Part shown: one piece after another, positions 7,796-16,300 of the stretch
How the letters are laid out: the number at the start of each line of letters is the position of its first letter
Numbering within the stretch: the stretch's first letter is position 1
DNA from: JANNHP01 sp031404455
GTDB taxonomy: Bacteria; Planctomycetota; JAJSAM01; JAJVHW01
DNA: 27,306 bases
NCBI GenBank assembly: GCA_031404455.1
Contig: JANNHP010000030.1
Span: 1 to 27,306, forward strand
Direction of reading: 5' to 3'
Notes under the pieces: model-generated
The model's database searches: none
Seen by the model: the letters and a program-made list of their open reading frames with translations, nothing else
Told to the model about the DNA's origin: nothing
Position numbers and translations under genes: made by a program

Positions 7796-7824
7796 GTGAC
7801 GGGCCCGGCCCCCGGGCCCGTCAC
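7796..7824. terminator. GC-rich perfect hairpin over a stop codon
   Basis: GTGACGGGCCCGG (7796-7808) and CCGGGCCCGTCAC (7812-7824) are perfect 13-nt complements with a CCC loop. The hairpin covers the stop codon of the HEAT paralog 2 gene (7821-7823, minus strand). No U-tract follows on the minus strand, so it may act as a pause or mRNA-stability element rather than a classical intrinsic terminator. Confidence 0.5.
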
Positions 7825-9239
7825 TCGGCGTCCTTCGGCTTGTGGACGTCCCACCAGTCGCGCACCTTCTGCTTCTCGTCCGTCTCGATGTCGAGGCCGG
7901 TGATCTTCGAGAGCACGACGGCGGTGTACTTGCCGGACGGCCCGTGCAGCGAGTCGATGACGTGCGGGACGGCGTACGCGCCCATCTTCTCGATCGCGGC
8001 GATCGACGCGGCCCGCAGCGCCTCGTGCCCGGCGCCCTTGCCCTCCATGAGGAAGCGGTTCGCGAGGACCGTCGCGCCCTTCCAGTACTTCGCCTCCACC
8101 ATCTTCGAGATGGCGAACTTCTTCTTCCCGAGGTCCCGCGAGTCGAGCGCCACGACGAGCCCCGGCCCGCCGAGCTTGCCCATCGACACGAGGATCTCGA
8201 ACGCCTTGATCGCGACCGGCCCCTCGTTCGAGAGCGTGAACCGCCCGATCGCGCGGCTCTGGTTGACGGCCTCGAACGGGCCCTTCTTCACCAGTTCCTC
8301 GAACGCCGCCATCGCCGCGTGCTGCTTCTCCTTCGGCGTGTCGCGGAAGAGCTTCACGAGGTTCTCGCCCGCGGAGGTGCCGCCGACCGCGACGAGTCCG
8401 TCGTGGCAGATCTTCGCGAAGTCCTCGTCGCGGTCGGTGATGCCGCGGGCGAGGAAGAACGTCGCCGGGCGCGACCGCGTCGCGGCGAGGAGGCGCGCCG
8501 CGCGCTTCTTCACCTCGGGGTCCTTCGACGCGAGGTCGGACGTGAGGTTGAAGACGAACGCCTTCTCGTCCTTGGTGTCCGAGCCCGAGAGGCTGTCGAA
8601 GTCGCGCTTCGCCGCGGTCTGGAAGACGCTCTTGATCCGGTCCGACACCTTGCCGAGCCGCTCCGCCGCTTCGAGGTACTCGGGCGCCGCGGGCTCGGGG
8701 AAGTCGGCGAGGAACGCCGCGTAGAGCTTCTGGATCTGCGGCAGGTCGCCCGGGTGCGCCTTCTCGAACTCGCGGATCGCGGCGAGTCCCTGCTTCGCGC
8801 GCTCCGCGGCGTCGGGCGCCGGACCGCCGGGCGCGGGCGCAGGCGCGGGCGGCGCGGGAGGAGTCGTCGCCGGGGGCGCGTCGTCGTCCTTCTCGAGTTC
8901 GCCGAGACCGCTGTCCTTCTTGATGCCGTGGAGCAGCACCATCATCTCCACGTACTCCTTGTCGAGCTTCTCCTCCTGCGCCGGGTTCGCGTCGAGGTAC
9001 TTGTCGTAGAGAGAGCGCGCGTCCTTCAGGCGCTTGAACGCCTCCTTGCGCGGCGCGCGGCGGTCGTCCATGTCGAGGTCGACGTCGTTCGCCGTCTCGA
9101 CGAAGGGACGCGCCTCGACGACGAGCTTGCGCGCCTCCACGAGGGACGCATCCTCGGCCGCGAAAGCGAGTCCGCAGATCGCGACGACGACGCAGAACTT
9201 CGCACACCACACCGCGATGCCCTTCCGCATTCGCGGCAT
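7821..9239 (-). CDS. Secreted HEAT-repeat protein, paralog 2
   Basis: The start at 9239 (MPRMRKGIAVWCAKF) is chosen because it aligns with the paralog start MPAMRKGIVVRV. An upstream in-frame GTG at 9290 would add 17 Arg/Gly-rich residues ahead of the signal peptide and is less likely. The resulting 472-residue protein has a signal peptide ending near GLAFA, the shared block RRAPRKEAFKRLKDARSLYD plus KYLDANPA, KKDSGLGELEKD, an Ala/Pro-rich linker (about 110-130), HEAT-like repeats and the end motif ITGLDIETDEKQKVRDWW. Its function is unknown. It lies 81 bp after kinase B and 121 bp before paralog 1 on the same strand, so co-transcription with the kinases is possible but not shown. Confidence 0.87.
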   Translation of the reverse strand: MPRMRKGIAVWCAKFCVVVAICGLAFAAEDASLVEARKLVVEARPFVETANDVDLDMDDRRAPRKEAFKRLKDARSLYDKYLDANPAQEEKLDKEYVEMMVLLHGIKKDSGLGELEKDDDAPPATTPPAPPAPAPAPGGPAPDAAERAKQGLAAIREFEKAHPGDLPQIQKLYAAFLADFPEPAAPEYLEAAERLGKVSDRIKSVFQTAAKRDFDSLSGSDTKDEKAFVFNLTSDLASKDPEVKKRAARLLAATRSRPATFFLARGITDRDEDFAKICHDGLVAVGGTSAGENLVKLFRDTPKEKQHAAMAAFEELVKKGPFEAVNQSRAIGRFTLSNEGPVAIKAFEILVSMGKLGGPGLVVALDSRDLGKKKFAISKMVEAKYWKGATVLANRFLMEGKGAGHEALRAASIAAIEKMGAYAVPHVIDSLHGPSGKYTAVVLSKITGLDIETDEKQKVRDWWDVHKPKDAE

Positions 9240-9295
9240 TCTGCCACACCGGCCGCCCGGAGTGCGATCGCCGTGCCGGCCGCCGATCACGAGGA

Positions 9296-9328
9296 TCGGC
9301 CGCTACTTCGGGGTCGGCCGCTACTTCG
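9296..9328. repeat. 18-bp tandem duplication at the kinase B stop codon
   Basis: TCGGCCGCTACTTCG occurs at 9296-9310 and again at 9314-9328, a period of 18 bp. On the minus strand this repeats the last codons of kinase B with its TAG stop (9321-9323), placing a second in-frame TAG at 9303-9305. Confidence 0.7.
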
Positions 9329-12300
9329 CGGCCTGCCGGATGTCGCGGAGCGCCGCATCGACGTCCTTCCAGAACGCGCGCCATGCGTCGCGCTCGGCGA
9401 CGGGCAGCTCCTCGAGTTCCTCCTCTTCGCGGACGGAGTCGAAGTCGGGGTCGTGACGAAGGCCGAAGATCATCTCCTTCGCCGTGACGACGATCTCGGA
9501 CGACGAACCCGCGAGCGACGCGATGTCGCGGGTCAGCTCGGCGCGCAGCCATTCGAGCGCCTGCCGGCGCCACGCGGCACGCTCGGCATCGGTGAGGGAA
9601 TCGGCGTCGTCGCCCTCGCCGGCCGCGGCGAGGACGGCTGCGCACGCGGCGTTGCAGCGCGTCCCGGAAAGGGGATCCTCCGCGAGTCGCGGGTCGGACG
9701 CGAAGGCAGCCTTCGCGAAGCGGGCCGTCGCGGCGAAGCGCTTGCGGATGCTACCGAGCGAGATGTAGGACGAGGCCTCCGCGGCGTCCTTCGGCTTCGC
9801 TTTGCCCGCGAAGACCGCGTCGAGCGAGTCCTCGAGCCGGATCAGCATCCCGACGCGCTCGATCCCGGCCTCAGCTCGCAACGACGCGAGCGACTCGCGG
9901 TGGCCGGCGGCGAACTGCTGCGCCTGCCGGTACGTCGAGAGCGCCTCGGCGAACTCGCCCTCGTCGACCAGCGCATCGGCCAGGTCGTTCGCCACCGTGG
10001 GTACCTCCGGCGTCAGCCCGAAGGCGGCGCGCAGCGGATCGACGGCCTCGTCCGGACGGCGCAGCGTGGAGAGGGCCCGGCCGAGATCGTGCTGTGCGCC
10101 CCCGTGCCGGGGGATGAACTCGACGGCGGCGCGGAACTCGGCCAGCGCCTCCTCGAGCCGCCACTTCGTCCAGAAGGCGCGCCCGAGAGCTTCGTGCGCG
10201 GTCCCGGCGTCGTCCCGCTCCAGCGGGAGTGCGAGCCCCTTCTGGAGCGCGTCGATGGCATCGTCGGCGTCTCCCTTCATCTGGAGCAGCGCGCCGATCC
10301 AGACGTGCGCGGGACCACTGTTCGGGTCGATCGCGACGCACTTTCGGAACTCGTCGAGCGCGGCCACGTCGTCGTGCATCTCGACGAGGATCCTGCCGGC
10401 GTGTTCGTGGCACAGCGCCGTCGGCGGACCGGCCTCGATGGCCTTGCGGATCTCGACGACGGCCTCATGGAGCCGCTTCCCGGAGCGCAGCAGGACAGCC
10501 AGGTTGAAGTGCGGCTGCATCAGCTTCGTATCGATCTCGATCGCGCGGCGGTACGCGGCTTCGGCTCCCGGATCGTCGCCGAGCTCTACGCACGCGATTC
10601 CGAAGCTGCACCAGGCCACGGCCTCGCCGGCGGGCGAGATTCCGATCTCGAGCGCCTTCCTGATCGAGACCAGGGCAGCCTTGTAATCGTTGATCGCGTT
10701 CTGCGCGATCCCCAGCGCGAGCCACGGCTCGGCGTCGTGCGGGTTGATCCCGATCGACCTGGTCGCCGCCTCGATTGCGCTCTTCGCGTCGTGCGCCAGG
10801 TTGAGTTTGATCGCGAGTGACGTCAGGGCGCCGCTGTGGTTCGGGTTGAGCCGCGCGGCCGTCCGGTACGCCTCGATCGCACCCTGCGCATCGCCGCGCT
10901 TTCCGAGGACGGCCGCGAGCGACAGGTGCGCCAGGGACTCGTCGGGCGCGTCCTTCACGAACGTCTGCGCCTCGCGCAGGGCCCGGTCGAAGTCGCCGCG
11001 GTACATGACGGCGACGATGACGTTGTGGCGGAAGATCGGCACGCCGGGGTCCAGCCTCATCGCCTCGCGATCCGCGGCCTCGGCCCCGGCGAAGTCCCCC
11101 GCGGCGAAGCGCGCCACGCCGAGACTGTGGTGAAGGAGGGCCGAGCCGGCGTGCTTCGGGATCTCGCGCTCGAGGAGCTCGAGCGCCCGCCGCGGCTCGC
11201 CGGCGTTCACGTAGGCGTTGCCGAGGAGACCGACGGCGCGGTCCGAATCCGGGCGCAGCGCGACGGCGGCCGTGGCGTGGCGCAGGGCCTCCCGCGTGTG
11301 GGCCCTGCCCAGGGGACTGAGGGACAGAGCCAGATCGTAGTTGATCCAGAAGTCGCCCGCGTGGCGCGGATGCGCGCGCCGGAGCAGGCCGGCCGCGGCG
11401 ATCCTGTCCTCGAACATCCGCTCGCGCTCGATGCCGGGCGCGTTGCCGATGAGCGCGGAGGCGAGCAGCGCGATCGTCCGCGCCGGCTGTGCGACGGCTT
11501 CCGGACTCGCGGACATCTGGCGCATCGTCGTCTCGTCGGAGTCCGCGATGGCGTCCCTCAGGCGATTGCGCCACGGGTCGTCGTCGAGCAGGCGCGACAT
11601 CGCGACGAGACGAGCGACGTCGCGCTTCTTGACCTGCCCCCAGACCGTCCGCTGGTGCACCCAGTTGTCGAGCGTCACCGCGAGCCGCGACGCGAACTCC
11701 GCCCCGCGGGAGCGGATCTGGTCCGCCGTCTCGCGGACGTTCATCGACTCGACGTCGATCCCGTAGCGGCGCCACGCCGCGACCTGCTCGGCGTCGATCC
11801 TGTGCCAGGGTTCCGAACCGCTCCGCGTCCGGAGTTCGTCGAGCGTGTCGAGGAACCTTCGATCCTTCTCGTCCTGCGCGACGAGGTCGCGGGCCGCGGA
11901 CTCCCTCGACCTGACCTCTGCGAGGAGCGCGTTGACACGCGCGGCGTCGATGTCGCCGGCCGTCGCGAGTTCGAGCGCACGGTCCGCCGCCGCGAGCGCC
12001 TCCGTCCATTCCCGCGCGGCGGCGAAGCGTGTTGCGTCCTGGACCGCCTCGTCGACGGCTGCGGCCGTCGCGCGGACGCGGCCGGCGCGCCGCGCGTCGA
12101 GCACGGCCCACGTTCCGCCGGCCGCGACGACCGCGACGAGCACCGCCGCGGCGATCGCCCTGGTCTGCCGTCGCGCGCGGACTCTCGCGGCGGCGTCGAG
12201 CTTCGCCTCTTCCGCCGCCGCGAGCGCCTTCTCGGCCTTCGCCTTCGCTTCGATCGCCTGGAGTTTCGAGCGGTGCGCGCGCTCGTCCACCTCGGCGAGG

Positions 12301-13313
12301 TACGTCGACACGGCCGCCGCGACCTCGCTCGCGTTCTTCGGCCGGTCCTTCGGCAGGAGCGAGAGGCACGCGCGGGCGAGTTGCACGAGCGCGTCGTCGG
12401 CGCCGCAGGCGTCGAGGCGCGCCCTCGCGTCGTCGAGACGGCACTGCGCCGCCTGCGCGAGGAGGTCGTCGCCGACGTAGGGCGGCGCCCCGGTCAGGAT
12501 CTCGCAGAGGATCGCGCCGAGAGAGAACACGTCGGAGCGCTCGTCCACGTGCTCGACGTGACCGAGCGCCTGCTCGGGGGGCATGTACGACGGCGTGCCC
12601 ATCACCGAGCCCGCGACGGACCCCGAGCCCGACGAGCCGCTGCGGACCGTGGCGACGATCGTCGTGCCCTTGACCTCGCGCTTGGCGCGCTTCTCGTCGG
12701 CGACGCCGCCCGCGGCGAGCACCTTCGCGAAGCCCCAGTCGACGACTTGCACCTCGCCGAACGCGCCGATCATGACGTTCGAGGGCTTGAGGTCGCGGTG
12801 GACGACGCCGCGGCTGTGCGCGTAGGCCATCGTCTGGCACGCCTGCTCGAAGACCGCGAGGAAGCGGCGGCGGTCCTCGTCCTCGCCCTTGCGCGCGGCG
12901 AGCGCCTGGGCGAGTGTGCCGCCCTTGACGAGCTTCATCGCGAAGAACGGACGTCCGTCGGGCTGAAGGCCGAGCTCGTAGACGGGGACGATCCCGGGGT
13001 GCTGGAGCTGTCCGCCGACCTGCGCCTCCTCGACGAAGCGGCGCGCGAGGTCCGCCGACCCGACGTGGTCCTCGCGCAGCACCTTCATCGCCACGTCGCG
13101 GCCGAGGTCGACATCGCGCCCGCGCAGGACCACGCCCACGCCGCCGCGCGCGATCTCGCCGACGACCTCGTAGCGCGCCGACGAGCGGAGCGCGATCGGC
13201 GACGGCGCTGCGTCGCCGTCCCCCGTCAGGCGCAGCCGCGGCGCGCTGCGGCCGGACGCCTCGAGACGCAGGAGCACACTGTCCTGGCCGTCGTCGCGCG
13301 CGGGCTTGCTCAT
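9321..13313 (-). CDS. Transmembrane Ser/Thr protein kinase with TPR array (kinase B)
   Basis: This 1330-residue protein carries a Hanks-type kinase domain at about 49-340: G-loop GEIARGGVG (52-60), ATP lysine in VAMKVL (Lys77), HRDLKPSN (172-179), and DWG (192-194) where DFG is usual. The activation segment ends GSVMGTPSYMPPEQA. An Ala/Lys/Glu-rich coiled coil (about 340-382) and one TM segment (about 385-405) follow. Then come a linker domain with DDDPWRNRLRDAIADSD, a dozen or so TPR units (for example AIEAYRTAARLNPNHSGAL), and the C-terminal planctomycete block (CNAACAAVLAAAGEGDD ... LPVAERDAWRAFW). The kinase faces the cytoplasm and the TPRs should face outward. The ATG at 13313 overlaps the kinase A stop by 4 bp and has a GGGAGAGG ribosome binding site. 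Frame upstream of it is antisense-like and rejected. Confidence 0.94.
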   Translation of the reverse strand: MSKPARDDGQDSVLLRLEASGRSAPRLRLTGDGDAAPSPIALRSSARYEVVGEIARGGVGVVLRGRDVDLGRDVAMKVLREDHVGSADLARRFVEEAQVGGQLQHPGIVPVYELGLQPDGRPFFAMKLVKGGTLAQALAARKGEDEDRRRFLAVFEQACQTMAYAHSRGVVHRDLKPSNVMIGAFGEVQVVDWGFAKVLAAGGVADEKRAKREVKGTTIVATVRSGSSGSGSVAGSVMGTPSYMPPEQALGHVEHVDERSDVFSLGAILCEILTGAPPYVGDDLLAQAAQCRLDDARARLDACGADDALVQLARACLSLLPKDRPKNASEVAAAVSTYLAEVDERAHRSKLQAIEAKAKAEKALAAAEEAKLDAAARVRARRQTRAIAAAVLVAVVAAGGTWAVLDARRAGRVRATAAAVDEAVQDATRFAAAREWTEALAAADRALELATAGDIDAARVNALLAEVRSRESAARDLVAQDEKDRRFLDTLDELRTRSGSEPWHRIDAEQVAAWRRYGIDVESMNVRETADQIRSRGAEFASRLAVTLDNWVHQRTVWGQVKKRDVARLVAMSRLLDDDPWRNRLRDAIADSDETTMRQMSASPEAVAQPARTIALLASALIGNAPGIERERMFEDRIAAAGLLRRAHPRHAGDFWINYDLALSLSPLGRAHTREALRHATAAVALRPDSDRAVGLLGNAYVNAGEPRRALELLEREIPKHAGSALLHHSLGVARFAAGDFAGAEAADREAMRLDPGVPIFRHNVIVAVMYRGDFDRALREAQTFVKDAPDESLAHLSLAAVLGKRGDAQGAIEAYRTAARLNPNHSGALTSLAIKLNLAHDAKSAIEAATRSIGINPHDAEPWLALGIAQNAINDYKAALVSIRKALEIGISPAGEAVAWCSFGIACVELGDDPGAEAAYRRAIEIDTKLMQPHFNLAVLLRSGKRLHEAVVEIRKAIEAGPPTALCHEHAGRILVEMHDDVAALDEFRKCVAIDPNSGPAHVWIGALLQMKGDADDAIDALQKGLALPLERDDAGTAHEALGRAFWTKWRLEEALAEFRAAVEFIPRHGGAQHDLGRALSTLRRPDEAVDPLRAAFGLTPEVPTVANDLADALVDEGEFAEALSTYRQAQQFAAGHRESLASLRAEAGIERVGMLIRLEDSLDAVFAGKAKPKDAAEASSYISLGSIRKRFAATARFAKAAFASDPRLAEDPLSGTRCNAACAAVLAAAGEGDDADSLTDAERAAWRRQALEWLRAELTRDIASLAGSSSEIVVTAKEMIFGLRHDPDFDSVREEEELEELPVAERDAWRAFWKDVDAALRDIRQAAK

Positions 13314-16300
13314 GGCCGCCTCTCCCGCTCGTCGGCCTCGACGATGAGGACGTCGAGCTCCTCCCAGAACGACGTCCAGGCGGCGCGCTCGTCGGCGGGG
13401 AGTTTCGCGATCGCCTCGGCGCCGCGGACGGTGTCGAGATCGGGATCGCACGCCCACAGACGGGTGCCGTGGGCCGCATCTCTCGCCGCCGGGGTTTCCG
13501 GCGAGCGGATCTCGCCGCGCAGGTGATCGAGGGACTTGCGCAGCAGTGCGACGGCCTGACGGCGGAGATCCGCCCGCGCCGACGCCGGGAGCTGCCCGGC
13601 GTCCTCGCCCGCGCCCGACGCCGCGAGAAGCGCGACGCATGCCGCGTTGTAGCGCAGGTCGGCTCCCTCCCCGGCGGAGCTCGCGCCCGCTGCGATGTCC
13701 TCGTGCCAGAGGCGCGCCGCTGCCGCGTAGCAGCGTTTGAACACGCAGAGATCGAAGAAGTCGCTCCGATCTGCGGCGCCCCGGGGGACGAGTGTCCCGC
13801 GACGGATCGCGTCGAGCTTCGGCTCGAGTGCGAGGAGGCGCTCGCATGCCGCGATGTCCTCGTCGGCCCCTTCGTCGGTCTCGGCGTCCCACCGGGGGTC
13901 CGCGGCACGGCGCTCACGGCCCGCGCGGAACTCTGCCAGGGCGTCCGAGAACGCACCGCTCGACATCAGCGCCCTGCCGAGACCGTGACGTGCGTGCGAG
14001 CTCCCCGGTCTCACGCGCACCGCGGACCGCGCGGTCTCGAGGGCCTGCGCGTCGCGGTGCATCCGCCCGAGGTCGAAACCGAGCCAGATCAGATAGTCCG
14101 CCTGGCCGGGATCGAGGCGCACGGCCTCTCTTCGGGATTCGATCGCCTCCTCGAGGGCGCCGTCGTCGGCGAGCGCGTCGGCGAGCCAGTTGCGGTACCA
14201 CGCGTTCCCTGGGTCGAGACGCACGGCCTCGCCGAACTGCGCGGCCGCGTCCTTGTGGCGGTGCGCGAGCTGCAAGGTCCACCCGAGACGGTAGCGCACT
14301 GCCGCGTCACGGGGCGCGAGCCGGATCGCCTCGGCGAAGGCCGCGCCGGCGCCCGCGGCGTCGCCGCACTCCTGCCTCATCGCCCCGACGAGACCGGCGA
14401 GGTCCGCCTGATCGGGCTTCGCCGCGCGCGCCCGCAGGGCGTGCTCGAGGGCTTCCTTCGGCCGTCCGAGCCGGAGGAGAAGACTCGCGATGTCCTGGTG
14501 CAGTCCCTTCGCCCCGAGGCGATCGGCCTCGGTGCAATGGCGCACCGCCTCCTCGAACCGCCGCAGGTTCGCGAGCGCCGCGCCCAATCTGGAGTGCGTG
14601 TCGGCGCGGCCCGGCTGGAGCCGGATCGATTCCTGCCACGACGCGATCGCGGCGAGCACATCGCCCTTCAGTTCGTGCACGTAGCCCGTTTCCGCGTGCA
14701 CGGACGCATCGCCCGGTTCGAGCTCGATCGCTCTCTTGCACTCTGCGAGCGCCGCGTCCCAGAGTCGCTGATGGGCCAGCGAAACGCCCAGCGCGGCGTG
14801 CGCGGCGGCGCCCATCGGATCCAGCCTGACCGTCTCGCGGGCGGACGCGACCGCAGCGTCGACCTCGCCGACAGCGAGCAGGAGCCTGCAGAGGGCGAAG
14901 TGTCCTTTGACGGACCTGGCATCGAGCTCGATCGAGCGCCGGCAGGACCTGAGCGCCTCCTCGTAGCGCGACCGCTGAGACGTGGGTTCTTGGGTCGCGA
15001 GCGCCATCGCATGGAGCACGCTTCCGAGCGAGGCGTGGGCGTCGGCGTACTGGGGGTCGAGCCGGAGCGCCTGCCGGCACTCGTCGAGCGCGCGTGGCAG
15101 GTCGCCCTTCGAGCGGAGCACATCCGCGAGGCGGCAACGTCTCTCCGCAGACTGCGGGTCGAGACGGACGGCTTCCGCGCACTCCGTGACGGCGGCGTCG
15201 AGATCGCCGTGGTCGTGCCGCACGACGCCGATGTGCTGGTGCAAATGGGCGCGGGCCTTCGCGTCGCCCGCCGGAGTCAGCCTGAGCGCCTCGGCGTACT
15301 GCGCCAGCGCACCGGCGTCGTCGTGAGCGAGTTCCGCGAGGAAGGTGGCGAACGACAGGCGCGCGGTCGGCCATTCCGGCGCGGCGCGCAGGGCATCCTC
15401 GAACGCGGCGCGCGCGACCGCCTTGTCGCCCTTCAGTCCCGCCACCTGGCCGAGGACCACGAGCGAGTACGGGTCGCGCCCGCCGATCCTCACGCCCTCG
15501 TTCGCCTCGCGGAGCGCCTCGTCGAGCCGGCCCTCCTCGGCCAGCGCGCGCACGAGCGTCCATCGGCCCTCGACCCACGTGGGAGCGAGACGCACCGCCT
15601 CGCGGGAGGCCTCGATCGCCCGCTTCCGGTCGTTCGCCAGGCAGTAGAGCTCGCTCAGCCGGGAGTGGTACCAGGCGAAGCCGGGCGCGATCTGCGCCGC
15701 TTCTTCCGTCGCCGCAATCGCGCTCTTCCAGTCGCGCGCTGCCTGGTGCCCGATCGCCAGAACGTTCCACGCGACGGTCGCGCGGGGCCTGAGAGCCAGC
15801 GCCGCCGTCGCATGGGCCAGCGCCTCGTCCGCTCCGTCGGGCAACGTGGCGACGATCGTCTGTGCCAGATGCACGCGGATCCAGAAGTCGTCCGGACGCG
15901 CGTTCACCGCCCGGCGCAGCACGTCGATCTCCACGTCCGGCAGGCCGGCCTCCCCGAGCGACTTGCCGAGGAGGTCGACGGTCTGCGGGGCGAGCGCCGC
16001 GACGTCGGCCTGCGCGGCGAGTTCGCGCAGCGCGACGGCATCTCTGCGCGCCGACGCGTCACGCAGGCGGTTGCGCCACGGATCGGGATCGGCCAGTTGC
16101 GCCGCCTGCTCGATCCGGCCGGCGCCGGTTTCCTCGAGCGAGGGAACGTACCGGCGCAGCCACGCCCACTCGTCGAGCGCCGCGGCGACCTGCACGGCGA
16201 AGGCGTCGCCGTGTGCGCGGATCCGGCCGCCGAGGTCGTGCGGCGTGCCGGACTCGAGATCGAATCCCGCCTCGCGGAACGCCGTCGCGTACTCCGCGTG

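Noticed and set aside
9240..9290. Upstream GTG start for HEAT paralog 2
   Set aside because: It would put 17 Arg/Gly-rich residues ahead of the signal peptide; the paralog starts at the equivalent of 9239.
7842..10820. 992-codon open frame on the + strand across HEAT paralog 2 and kinase B
   Set aside because: It is antisense to two well-supported genes, is dominated by Arg, Leu, Glu, Val and Asp in the pattern produced by the complementary strand of GC-rich codons, and shows no domain.
13314..13892. N-terminal extension of kinase B by 193 residues
   Set aside because: The extension lies inside the kinase A coding region in another frame and is Arg-rich; the ATG at 13313 has a good ribosome binding site and the usual 4-bp overlap.
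10465..13956. 1163-codon open frame on the - strand overlapping kinase B
   Set aside because: Arg/Gly/Ala-rich shadow of the true kinase frame, without motifs of its own.
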